From assembly GCF_003626575.1 (NCBI RefSeq), contig NZ_RBDY01000005.1, forward strand, positions 62,001 through 126,000: 64,000 nt of DNA, in the 5' to 3' direction. The DNA is from Streptomyces radicis. GTDB lineage: Bacteria > Actinomycetota > Actinomycetes > Streptomycetales > Streptomycetaceae. Positions within the stretch are counted from its first letter, which is position 1; every line of letters begins with the position of its first letter. Positions 14,490 to 22,257 of this stretch are shown here, in pieces. The notes beneath the pieces were generated by a model. The model was not told the DNA's origin, searched no databases, and saw nothing but the letters and a program-made list of their open reading frames with translations. A program made the position numbers and the translations under genes.

Positions 14490-16472
14490 TCAGGCGCGGG
14501 CGACCGCCTCGGCGACGCGGTGGGCGAGCGCCAGGATCGTGAGAACGGGGTTGACGCCGCCGTTGGTGACATGGAGGGAGGCGTCGGCGACCCACACGTT
14601 GCGCATGCTCCAGACCCTCCCCCAAGGGTCGGTGACGGATGTGGCCGGGTCCTCGCCCATCCGGCAGGTGCCCGCCTGGTGCTGGCCGCCGCTCGGCACC
14701 CCGATCGGCGGCGCGCCATGGGGGAAGACGGCCCGCGCGCCGCTCGCGGCGAGCCACTCGGCGGCCCTGTCCGCGAGGAACGCCGCCGTGCGCGCGTCCT
14801 CGGGGTGCGTCGTGCCGCCGAGCCTGGCCACCGGGATGCCGAAGCGGTCGCGGGTGGCCCGGTCGACGGTGACGCGGGCGGCGGGGTTCGGTATCTCCTG
14901 GATCGGCCCGGTGACCAGCGCGAGGCGCCGGTAGAGGTCGCGCATCCCGTCCCGCGCGCCCGCCCCCGTCGCGGGGATGACGCCGAGCCGCGCCAGGGTG
15001 GCATAGGTCTGGAGGGGCGTCGGCACGAAGTCGTTGGCCAGGAGGCCGCCCCCGACGATGCCGTCGTTGTGGTGGCGGTGGTCGTTGGTGGCGATGCTGG
15101 GGCCAGGGCCGACGCAGTCCTGCACGTCCTCGTCGAACAGGCCGAACGCGCCCGCGTAGACGTGGCCTTGGAGGTGGCGCCCGAGCTGGTCGTGCCCGTT
15201 GCCGATCCCGGCGCCCTCGCCCTCGGCCCGGCTGTTGAACAACAGCCGCGGCGTCTCGACCGCCCCGGCGGCCAGGACGAAGCGGGAGGCGGACACCGAG
15301 CGCGTGACGACCTCGCCGCCGCGCTCGGCGAACAGGGTCACGCCGGTGATCCGCGGGAAGCGGGGGTCGGCGTTCAGATACCCGGCCTGGACGCCGGTCA
15401 TCAGGTCGCAGCGGCCCGTGGCCAGGGCGCGCCGGATGACGGTGTTGCGGGTGTCGTTCTTGAAGTCGCCCCGGCAGCCGAAGCCCACACAGGTCGCGCA
15501 GCCCACGCAGGCGCCACGGCCGTCGCGCGGCACGGAGTTGATCAGCAGCGGCACGGGCGAGGTGCGCAGGCCGAGCCTGCGGGCGCCCTCGGCGAGCGGG
15601 CGCGCGGTGCCGTTGGGGGCGAGCGGCGGCATGGGGTAGCCGCGGGTGCGCGGGCCCGCGTGGACGTTGCCATCGGGGTCCCCCGAGACGCCGATCTCCC
15701 ACTCGGCGCGGTCGTAGTGGGGCGCGAGGTCGTCGTAGGTGAGCGGCCAGTCGGCCAGGGAGCTGCCGTCGGGAACGCCGTAGGTGCGGGCCATGGCGAA
15801 GTCCTCGGGGCAGAAACGCCACGCCTGCGCGCCGTAGACGCGGGTGCCGCCGCCGACGGTCATGGCGTTGTTGGACCAGCGTGAGTCGCCAGGGGTGACG
15901 GTCACATCGCCGCCGGGGCCCGCGGAGACGCGGGGGTTGCCCTCGGCAGGGGGACCCGCGGGGGGGTCGTAGCGGTCGGTGTAGCCGGGGATGACGCGCT
16001 GGTTGCGCAGATGGTCGGGGGCCAGGTCGTGCGCGGTGAGCCAGGGGCCGCGTTCCACCAGGAGCACGCGCTGCCCCGCCTCGGCGAGCACGCAGGCCAC
16101 GACGCCGCCGCCGGCGCCGGCGCCGATGACCACGGCGTCGTAGGGGCCCGTGGCGTCCTCGACGGCGAGGGTGGGCGGGGTGTCGTCGGGGGCGAACGGC
16201 GCGTCGCCCTCGGGCGCGGCGCGGTAGCCGATGGCCTCCCAGGCCTGGCCAGGGCGGCCCCAGTAGCCCTGGGCGCACAGCCGCACCAGGTCCGCGAGGC
16301 CCGGGTCATCGGCCAGCAGCCGGTCCTCCTCCTCGGCGGTGTGGCGCCCGTCGAGCAGGGTCAGCGGGGCGAGGTCGGCGCCCGAGGCGGCGATGAAGTC
16401 GCCCACCCCCGCGGCCCAACCGCCCGGCACCACCCGTTCCACGAACGCCCTGAGCGTGTCCTCCCGCGCCAT
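14490..16472 (-). CDS. GMC family oxidoreductase with gluconate 2-dehydrogenase subunit 3-like N-terminus
   Basis: 660 residues. Residues 1-100 (LRAFVERVVPGG, and 'AEEEDRLLADDPGLADLVRL') resemble gluconate 2-dehydrogenase subunit 3. The FAD-binding GMC core then begins with 'YDAVVIGAGAGGGVVACVLAE' and an E of the 'VERG' strand. The middle holds a four-Cys cluster, 'CVGCATCVGFGC', which may bind an iron-sulfur centre or zinc. The GMC C-terminus has 'SGGQHQAGTCRMG' and 'NVWVADASLHVTNGGVNPVLT' with the catalytic His-Asn/His. Likely a membrane- or quinone-linked alcohol/sugar-acid dehydrogenase. The Rieske gene upstream in the same direction could be its electron partner. Confidence 0.85.
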   Translation of the reverse strand: MAREDTLRAFVERVVPGGWAAGVGDFIAASGADLAPLTLLDGRHTAEEEDRLLADDPGLADLVRLCAQGYWGRPGQAWEAIGYRAAPEGDAPFAPDDTPPTLAVEDATGPYDAVVIGAGAGGGVVACVLAEAGQRVLLVERGPWLTAHDLAPDHLRNQRVIPGYTDRYDPPAGPPAEGNPRVSAGPGGDVTVTPGDSRWSNNAMTVGGGTRVYGAQAWRFCPEDFAMARTYGVPDGSSLADWPLTYDDLAPHYDRAEWEIGVSGDPDGNVHAGPRTRGYPMPPLAPNGTARPLAEGARRLGLRTSPVPLLINSVPRDGRGACVGCATCVGFGCRGDFKNDTRNTVIRRALATGRCDLMTGVQAGYLNADPRFPRITGVTLFAERGGEVVTRSVSASRFVLAAGAVETPRLLFNSRAEGEGAGIGNGHDQLGRHLQGHVYAGAFGLFDEDVQDCVGPGPSIATNDHRHHNDGIVGGGLLANDFVPTPLQTYATLARLGVIPATGAGARDGMRDLYRRLALVTGPIQEIPNPAARVTVDRATRDRFGIPVARLGGTTHPEDARTAAFLADRAAEWLAASGARAVFPHGAPPIGVPSGGQHQAGTCRMGEDPATSVTDPWGRVWSMRNVWVADASLHVTNGGVNPVLTILALAHRVAEAVARA

Positions 16473-16520
16473 GGCCCCTCCTCGCGCACCGGCTTCCGGC
16501 CGGGGCCCACGGTACGGCGG

Positions 16521-17474
16521 TCAGAGCTCCTTCGTCTCCCCGGGGAGGCGGGCCATGACCCGGCCCGTGGTGACGCGCGTCTCGAAGACGGGCTGCGGGG
16601 CGGTCGCCGGGCCCCTGATGTTCCAGCCGTCGCTCAGCCGGAAGACGCTGCCGTGCCACGGGCAGGTCACACAGCCGTCGGCGATCTCGCCCTCGGAGAG
16701 CGGCCCCGCCATGTGGCTGCACCGGTCGGCGATCACCCTGACCACGTCGTCGGGCTCGCGCAGCACCATGACGGGAACGCCGCTGACGACCCGCACCACG
16801 GGCGTTCCCACCGGGAACTCGCTCAGCGAGCCCAGCAGGTGCCAGCCTGGCTCGACCACGGCGGCGACCTGCTCGGCGTGGTTCGCGCCCGCGGCCTGCC
16901 GGTAGGCGAGGTGGCCGCCGAGCGCGCCTCCGACGGTCGCGGAGGTGAGCCCGGCGAAGCCCAGGGCGCGGCCGCGCAGGCGGCGGCCCCTGAGGCGGGC
17001 GACGAGCGAGGCGGCGTAGCACGCGATGGCCGCCGAGTTGGCCGCGGCGTGCACCAGGCCGACCCTGGCCTGCGGCTTGCGCAGGTCCGCCCAGTCGGCC
17101 AGGCCCGCGACGGCGGCGGGGGCGGCCGAGACCAGGCCCACGGCGATGAGCGCGCCCGCGCCCCTGCCCTTGCCGGGGATGAGGTCGAGCAGGGCGGCCG
17201 ATGTCCAGGTGCCCAACGGCACCTGCACGAGCGCGGGGTGCACGGGGTGGCCGAGCCATCTGCCGTGGAGGACGTCGCGGGTGGGCGGGGGCAGCCTGCG
17301 GACCACGCCGCGCAGCGGCTTGATCAACGGGTCGGCCCACCGGGCGCCCTCGATCCGGTCCACGGCGGCCAGCACCCGGCCCGGGCCCTCGGGGTCGGGC
17401 AGGAGTGACGTGGCCGCGGTGGTGGCGGCGTCGGCGGCGTCGGTCGCGCGGGGAACTCTCTCGAAGAAGGCCAT
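16521..17474 (-). CDS. Rieske [2Fe-2S] protein with N-terminal DUF2231-like membrane domain
   Basis: 317 residues from the ATG at 17474. Residues 1-75 are soluble, then about 75-210 contain 'HGRWLGHPVHPALVQVPLG', typical of the DUF2231 family, followed by four hydrophobic helices. The C-terminal 100 residues are a Rieske domain with cluster ligands in 'CSHMAGPL' and 'CVTCPWHGSVF' (C-x-H and C-x2-H). The domain would carry electrons at the membrane. Forty-eight bases separate it from the GMC oxidoreductase downstream on the same strand, suggesting an operon and a shared redox chain. Confidence 0.85.
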   Translation of the reverse strand: MAFFERVPRATDAADAATTAATSLLPDPEGPGRVLAAVDRIEGARWADPLIKPLRGVVRRLPPPTRDVLHGRWLGHPVHPALVQVPLGTWTSAALLDLIPGKGRGAGALIAVGLVSAAPAAVAGLADWADLRKPQARVGLVHAAANSAAIACYAASLVARLRGRRLRGRALGFAGLTSATVGGALGGHLAYRQAAGANHAEQVAAVVEPGWHLLGSLSEFPVGTPVVRVVSGVPVMVLREPDDVVRVIADRCSHMAGPLSEGEIADGCVTCPWHGSVFRLSDGWNIRGPATAPQPVFETRVTTGRVMARLPGETKEL

Positions 17475-17545
17475 GCCGTCCAGTTCCCCTCCCGCCCCTG
17501 GGCAAACAGCGCATACGGCGCGTCGCCGCTGGCAGAATGCCCCCC

Positions 17546-18529
17546 ATGGAGCAACGGACATTCCACAGGACGGGCCGCTCGGCCTCCGTCGTCGGCCTCG
17601 GCACGTGGCAGCTCGGCGCCGACTGGGGCGAGGTCGGCGAGCCCGAGGCGCTGGCCGTCCTGACGAGGGCCGTCGAGGCGGGGGTGACGTTCCTCGACAC
17701 CGCGGACGTCTACGGGGACGGCCGCAGCGAGCGGCTGATCGGCGCGTTCCTGCGCGAGCGCCCCGACGCGGGGCTGACGGTGGCCACCAAGATGGGCCGC
17801 CGCGTCGAGCAGGCCCCGGAGAACTACACGCTGGACAACTTCAGGGCGTGGACCGACCGTTCCCGCGAGAACCTGGGCGTGGACCGGCTCGACCTGGTCC
17901 AGCTGCACTGCCCGCCGACCCCGGTGTTCGCGTCCGACGAGGTGTTCGACGGCCTCGACACGCTGGTCGCCGAGGGCCGGATCGCGGCCTACGGCGTCAG
18001 CGTGGAGACGTGCGAGCAGGCGCTGACGGCCATCGCCCGCCCCGGCACGGCCAGCGTGCAGATCATCCTGAACCCCTTCCGCGTCAAGCCGCTCGAGCGC
18101 GTGCTGCCCGCGGCCCTCGAGGCGGGCGTGGCGATCATCGCCCGGGTGCCGCTCGCGTCCGGGCTGCTGTCGGGCCGTTACACCGAGGACACGGTCTTCG
18201 GCGCGGACGACCACCGCACGTACAACCGCAAGGGTGAGGCGTTCGACCAGGGCGAGACGTTCTCCGGCGTGGACTTCGCGACCGGCGTCGAGGCCGCGGC
18301 GGCCTTCGGCGAGCTGGCCCCCGAGGGCGCGACGCCCTCGGCGACGGCGCTGCGCTGGATCATCCAGCAGCCGGGCGTGACGACGGTCATCCCGGGGGCG
18401 CGCACCCCGGAGCAGGCGCTGGCGAACGCGCGGGCCGCGGAGCTTCCTCCGCTGTCGGAGGCGACGCTCTCGGCGATCGCGGCGCTGTACGACGAGCGGA
18501 TCAGGCCGCAGGTGCACGACCGCTGGTGA
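17546..18529 (+). CDS. Aldo/keto reductase
   Basis: 327 residues from the ATG at 17546, the first good start after the divergent Rieske gene. (alpha/beta)8 barrel AKR: 'GLGTWQLG', 'FLDTADVYGDGRSERLIG' with catalytic Asp and Tyr, 'LTVATKMGRR' with the Lys, then 'DRLDLVQLHCPP' with the active-site His. Its C-terminal NADPH-binding strand includes 'VTTVIPGARTPEQALAN'. Related to the YhdN/general stress protein 69 type. Native substrate not predictable. The stop codon falls in a 14-bp tandem duplication (18525-18552). Confidence 0.88.
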   Translation: MEQRTFHRTGRSASVVGLGTWQLGADWGEVGEPEALAVLTRAVEAGVTFLDTADVYGDGRSERLIGAFLRERPDAGLTVATKMGRRVEQAPENYTLDNFRAWTDRSRENLGVDRLDLVQLHCPPTPVFASDEVFDGLDTLVAEGRIAAYGVSVETCEQALTAIARPGTASVQIILNPFRVKPLERVLPAALEAGVAIIARVPLASGLLSGRYTEDTVFGADDHRTYNRKGEAFDQGETFSGVDFATGVEAAAAFGELAPEGATPSATALRWIIQQPGVTTVIPGARTPEQALANARAAELPPLSEATLSAIAALYDERIRPQVHDRW

Positions 18530-18559
18530 ACGGCCGCGGGTGAACGCCGCGGGCTCCGG

Positions 18560-19354
18560 TCAACGAGCGGGGTCGCGCTGGCAGTCGGGGCACCACGCGG
18601 TGGTGCGGCCCGAGACGCGGTCGCGCCGCATGGGCCCGCAGCCCTTGGGGCAGGCGGCGTCGGGGTCGTCGCGGTGCCCGGTCAGCCAGGAGGGGCGGGC
18701 CGGGACGCGCCCCTCCTTGACCGAGGCGCGCAGGACGGAGCGCATGGCCGTGGCGAGCGCCCGCCGCTCGCCGCGGTCGAGGTCGTTCGCGGGGCGCGCG
18801 GGGCGGATCCCGGCGCGCCACAGGATCTCGTCGGCCAGCAGGTTGCCGAGGCCCGCGATGACGGTCTGGTCGGTGAGCACGCTCTTGATCCGGCCGCGCC
18901 GCCCGTCGAGCAGCTCGTCGAGCCGGGCGGGGGTGACGTCGAGGGCGTCGGGGCCCTGGTCGCCGATGAGGCGTTCGACGTCGGACTCGCTCTCGGCCAG
19001 CCAGATGCCCTTGAGCTTGCGCTGGTCGCGGTAGCGCAGCTGGTGGGCGCCGCCGTCGAGCACGAACGTGACGCGGTCGTGGCGCGCGGGCGGGTCGGTG
19101 GCCTCCTGGCAGACCAGGCGGCCCGTCATGCCGAAGTGCAGCAGCGCGGTGGGCCCGTCGGTGCGGGCGACCAGCCACTTGCCGTGGCGTTCGGGGGCGG
19201 CGACGCGGCGGCCCTCGAGCGCGTCGCGCAGTCGGGGCGCGGTCGTTTCGCGCAGCACCCCGGCGTCGGCGACGTCGACGCGGGTGATGCGGCGGCCGCG
19301 GCCGCAGGAGTCCAGAATGCGGCGATAGTCCTCTACATCCGGCAATTCGGGCAT
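18560..19354 (-). CDS. Fpg/Nei family DNA glycosylase
   Basis: 264 residues. N-terminal MPELPDVE supplies the catalytic Pro2 and Glu3 nucleophile; most Fpg proteins have PEVE, and PDVE is a common actinobacterial variant. The helix-two-turn-helix includes 'LTDQTVIAGLGNLLADEILW'. The C-terminal zinc finger is CPKGCGPM...WCPDCQ. It removes oxidised bases with AP-lyase activity. It starts four bases after the stop of the DUF4032 gene upstream, so the two are co-transcribed. Short compared with MutM (about 280-290), as is usual for the Nei2-like group. Confidence 0.88.
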   Translation of the reverse strand: MPELPDVEDYRRILDSCGRGRRITRVDVADAGVLRETTAPRLRDALEGRRVAAPERHGKWLVARTDGPTALLHFGMTGRLVCQEATDPPARHDRVTFVLDGGAHQLRYRDQRKLKGIWLAESESDVERLIGDQGPDALDVTPARLDELLDGRRGRIKSVLTDQTVIAGLGNLLADEILWRAGIRPARPANDLDRGERRALATAMRSVLRASVKEGRVPARPSWLTGHRDDPDAACPKGCGPMRRDRVSGRTTAWCPDCQRDPAR

Positions 19355-19358
19355 GACC

Positions 19359-20591
19359 TCACGGTACGTCGTGGGGGGCCGCCTCCGCGCGCGGGCGGAG
19401 GATCGTGAGGATGTAGTCCTCGGCCGTGGCCGCCATGCCGACGTCGCGCTGGGCGCGCTCGGACAGGTACCAGCGGTGTTCGAGCAGCTCGTGGTAGATC
19501 TGCGCGGTGTCGATGCCGTCGCGCAGCTCGCGCGGGACGGCGCGGACGGCGGGGCGGAAGACGTCGCGGACCCAGCGGTGGGCCAGCACCTCGGGGCGGG
19601 CGCCGAGCGGGTCGCCCGGGGCGTAGTCCTCCTGGGTGGCCATCCAGGTCTCCAGGTCGTTGAGCAGGCTGCGCGCCTGGTTCTCCTCGGCGTCGAGCCC
19701 GGTGAGGCGCAGCAGCTGCCGCTGGTGGTGGCCCGCGTCCACGACCTTGGGCAGGAACGTCACGGCGTCGCCGTCGGGCGAGCGCTGGATCTGCATCTCG
19801 GCGACGTCGAAGCCCAGCTCGTTGAGGCGCCTGATGCGGTGGTCGATGTAGTGGCGCTTGTCGCGGGGGTAGATGGACGTCCTGGTCAGCTCGTGCCACA
19901 GGTCGCCGTAGCGTTCGACGATCTCCTGGCCGAACGGGACCGGGTCGACCGAGGGGTGCAGCGAGCCGCCCGCCTCCAGGTCCATGAGCTCGCCCACGAT
20001 GTTGACCTGGGCGACCTCCAGGTCGTAGTCGCGCTGGCCCCTGGAGAGCGTGGGCTGTATCTGGCCGGTCTCGGCGTCCACCAGGTAGGCGGCGTAGGCG
20101 CCCGCGTCGCGGCGGAAGAGGGTGTTGGAGAGCGAGCAGTCGCCCCACGCGAAGCCGCTGAGGTGCAGGCGCACCAGCAGCACGGCCAACGCGTCGAGGA
20201 GCCGCTTGATCGTGGTGGGGCGCATCGTCGTCTCGAACATGGAGCGGTAGGGCAGCGAGCCCTTGAGCTGCCGGGTGATGAGCACCGGCTCGAGCGGCTC
20301 GCCCTCGGGGTCGACGCGCCCCGTGACCACGGCGACGGGGTCGACCGCGGGCACGGCGAGCCGGTCGAGGTCGCGCAGCAGGGCGTACTCGCGGACGGCC
20401 GCCCACTCGCCGACCTCCTTGACCGCGAAGACCTCGCTGCCCGCCCGCGCGAAGCGCACGACGTGCCGGGAGATGCCGCGGGGCAGGGCGACCAGGTGCT
20501 TCTCCGGCCACTCGGCCAGCGGGACGTCCCACGGCAGGTCGAGCAGCGTCGCGGGGTGTGCGGGGTCGGTGGCGGTGATCTGAAGCTCCAT
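19359..20591 (-). CDS. DUF4032 domain protein, kinase-like fold
   Basis: 410 residues. N-terminal two-thirds resemble a lipopolysaccharide/RIO-like kinase: 'EVFAVKEVGEWAAVREYALL' carries a candidate ATP-binding Lys, 'LHLSGFAWGDCSLSNTLFRR' a catalytic-loop-like D-x4-N, and 'AAYLVDAETG' a DxE/DFG-like Asp. The C-terminal domain (from 'EMQIQRSPDGDAVTFLPKVV') is the DUF4032 region found in actinobacteria. Function is not established. Co-directional with the Nei-type glycosylase four bases downstream. Confidence 0.75.
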   Translation of the reverse strand: MELQITATDPAHPATLLDLPWDVPLAEWPEKHLVALPRGISRHVVRFARAGSEVFAVKEVGEWAAVREYALLRDLDRLAVPAVDPVAVVTGRVDPEGEPLEPVLITRQLKGSLPYRSMFETTMRPTTIKRLLDALAVLLVRLHLSGFAWGDCSLSNTLFRRDAGAYAAYLVDAETGQIQPTLSRGQRDYDLEVAQVNIVGELMDLEAGGSLHPSVDPVPFGQEIVERYGDLWHELTRTSIYPRDKRHYIDHRIRRLNELGFDVAEMQIQRSPDGDAVTFLPKVVDAGHHQRQLLRLTGLDAEENQARSLLNDLETWMATQEDYAPGDPLGARPEVLAHRWVRDVFRPAVRAVPRELRDGIDTAQIYHELLEHRWYLSERAQRDVGMAATAEDYILTILRPRAEAAPHDVP

Positions 20592-20715
20592 GGGACCAGT
20601 CTGCGCCAGGATTCCCGCCGGGGGACCCGGGTCACCCGGCGGGGCGCTCGACCGGTGTCGATTGCGGAGGCCGCCGTGGCGGCCCTTGGCTCGGTCTCGT
20701 CGCGCGCGGGCGCGG

Positions 20716-21171
20716 TCAGCCGTCGGGGCCCCGGGGCCCTTCCCCGGCGTCGCGGACGTGGCGGGCGGCCCGCCGCGCCGTGTCGCCGGTGTCCCTGCCC
20801 AGGCGCTGGGCCGCGTCCATGGCGGCCTCGCGCACCGGCTCGGCAGCGGCGCGTTCCTCCGGTCGGGTGCCGGGGACGAGCGCGGCGGCCAGCAGGCCCG
20901 CGCCGAACGCGATGGCGCCCGCCGCCAGTTGGTTGCCCGGGCCGCGGTCCCGCGAGCCGCGGTCCCCTGGCCCGGGGGCGCGCGGGGCGCGGCCCTCGCG
21001 GGCGTGGCTCATCCGCTCCCTGAGGTGGGACGCGGACTCGCGCAGCTGCTCGCCGCCGCGGCGGGCCACCTCGCGCGGTGACGCGTGCGCCGCCAGCTCG
21101 TCGAGGTCGGCGGCCAGCTCGGCGCGGGTGGTCTCGATGTCGGCCCTGATGCGGTCGGGGGTCAGGCCCAT
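20716..21171 (-). CDS. DUF3618 family envelope protein
   Basis: 151 residues from the ATG at 21171, overlapping the upstream gene by 10 bp. N-terminal 'TPDRIRADIETTRAELAADLDEL' is the DUF3618 signature, followed by a charged helical region and one hydrophobic segment, 'NQLAAGAIAFGAGLLAAALV', near residues 85-105. The C-terminus is an amphipathic Ala/Arg-rich tail. Third gene of a three-gene operon of small helical membrane-associated proteins, commonly linked to envelope stress in actinobacteria. No biochemical role is known. Confidence 0.75.
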   Translation of the reverse strand: MGLTPDRIRADIETTRAELAADLDELAAHASPREVARRGGEQLRESASHLRERMSHAREGRAPRAPGPGDRGSRDRGPGNQLAAGAIAFGAGLLAAALVPGTRPEERAAAEPVREAAMDAAQRLGRDTGDTARRAARHVRDAGEGPRGPDG

Positions 21172-21605
21172 GGCGCTTCCTCCTCGCCGGTCTTCCCGCT
21201 CGTCTTCCCGCTCGTCTTCCCGGTCTGTGTGCGTTCGGGCCGCGCGGAGAGCGCGCGGGCCCTGGCCCGGCCCATGCCGAACAACGCGGCGCCGACGACC
21301 AGCCACGCGCCCGCGACGACGAGCGCCGCGAAGGCGCCGTCCATCACCCGGGCAAGCCCTGACGCGCCCGCGAGCGAGCCGAAGACGGCCACCATGCACG
21401 CGGCGAACCCGGCGCCGCCGAACAGGCCAGCGGCCAGGGCCGACGACGCGGCCTCCTGGCGCGCCTCGGCCTTGGCCAGCTCGATCTCCTGCCGGAAGAG
21501 GCGTTGGGTGTCGGCCGTGACCCCGGCGAGCGCGCCCCTGAGGGAGCCGTCGCGCGGCGTCGGCCGCTCGATGTCCCTCGGCGTGTCCTTCGGCGTGGTC
21601 GCCAT
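21162..21605 (-). CDS. Phage-holin-superfamily (DUF1469-like) membrane protein
   Basis: 147 residues. 'VTADTQRLFRQEIELAKAEARQEA' is the conserved helix before two transmembrane segments (about 60-80 and 92-112) in the Phage_holin_3_6 family. The family is not phage-derived in this context and is common in actinobacterial envelopes. The tail contains TSGKTSGKT from a 12-bp tandem repeat (21190-21225). Begins two bases after the stop of the upstream gene. Confidence 0.75.
   Translation of the reverse strand: MATTPKDTPRDIERPTPRDGSLRGALAGVTADTQRLFRQEIELAKAEARQEAASSALAAGLFGGAGFAACMVAVFGSLAGASGLARVMDGAFAALVVAGAWLVVGAALFGMGRARARALSARPERTQTGKTSGKTSGKTGEEEAPWA
21190..21225. repeat. 12-bp tandem repeat, three copies, in the holin-like gene tail
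   Basis: GTCTTCCCGCTC occurs at 21190-21201 and 21202-21213, and as GTCTTCCCGGTC at 21214-21225. The period preserves the frame and yields the Ser-Gly-Lys-Thr repeat of the encoded tail. Confidence 0.8.
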
Positions 21606-21606
21606 G

Positions 21607-22074
21607 TCACACCTCCGGGCGCTCGACGCCCTCGGGCTCCGCGCCGTCGTCCCGCCCCGCGGCGCCAGGCGCGTCGGCCGACGCGGCCCGGCCCGCCCTG
21701 ACCAGGCGGCCCACGGCGAAGCCCGCGAGGGCCGCGCCGCCGATGAACGCGGCGGGGCGGCGGCGGGCGAAGTCCCGCAGCTCGTCCATCAGCCCGTCGA
21801 CGCCGCGCTGGTCGAGCTGGTCGGCGGCGCGGTGCCCGGTGTCGGCGGCCTGCGCGGCCAGGCCGCGGGCCGGCGAGTCGCCCGGCGCGTTCTCCGCGAG
21901 CCCCGCGATGTCGTCGGCCCACCGGCGCACGGCGCCCGCCACGCCCCTGGCCTGGGCGTCCGCCTCGGCGGCGAAGCGCCCCCGCAGCTCGGTGGCCGCG
22001 GCGCGCGCCTGGCCCCTGGCCTCGTCCGCGGTCCTGCGGGCACGCTCGGTGCCCGACCGCGCAGCCTGCGTCAT
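21607..22074 (-). CDS. Small helical membrane-associated protein, first gene of the envelope operon
   Basis: 155 residues from the ATG at 22074. Almost wholly alpha-helical and Ala/Arg-rich: a long amphipathic region (residues 1-95), then 'DELRDFARRRPAAFIGGAALAGFAVGRL', an R-R-R-P motif and single transmembrane helix like those of DUF883/ElaB-type proteins. The C-terminus is acidic and polar. No specific function known. Leads the operon with the holin-like and DUF3618 proteins. Confidence 0.65.
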   Translation of the reverse strand: MTQAARSGTERARRTADEARGQARAAATELRGRFAAEADAQARGVAGAVRRWADDIAGLAENAPGDSPARGLAAQAADTGHRAADQLDQRGVDGLMDELRDFARRRPAAFIGGAALAGFAVGRLVRAGRAASADAPGAAGRDDGAEPEGVERPEV

Positions 22075-22126
22075 GGTCTCTCCCTCTCGGAAGCGGTGCC
22101 GTGCGGTCCCGGGTTACCCCGGCGAA

Positions 22127-22210
22127 TTGGCCCAAACCACTACGAAAGCGCCGTTCGAGGAGTCGCGGCGGCGGCTCGGCGGGTACCCGGACGTGCACGA
22201 GGAGTTCTGA
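22127..22210 (+). CDS. Possible 27-residue small ORF upstream of gnd
   Basis: TTG 22127 to TGA 22210 reads as a charged peptide ending RRRLGGYPDVHEEF, with coding-like third positions. It ends 47 bp before the gnd start. There is no clear ribosome binding site and I recognise no family. It may be a leader peptide or chance. Confidence 0.2.
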   Translation: MAQTTTKAPFEESRRRLGGYPDVHEEF

Positions 22211-22257
22211 GGGGCACCCGGGGGGTCGAACGAGCGGACAGGAAAGGGGCCGACGAC

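Noticed and set aside
21162..21605. Holin-like gene as part of a prophage
   Set aside because: There are no other phage genes, and this holin superfamily member occurs with DUF3618 proteins as a normal chromosomal envelope operon.
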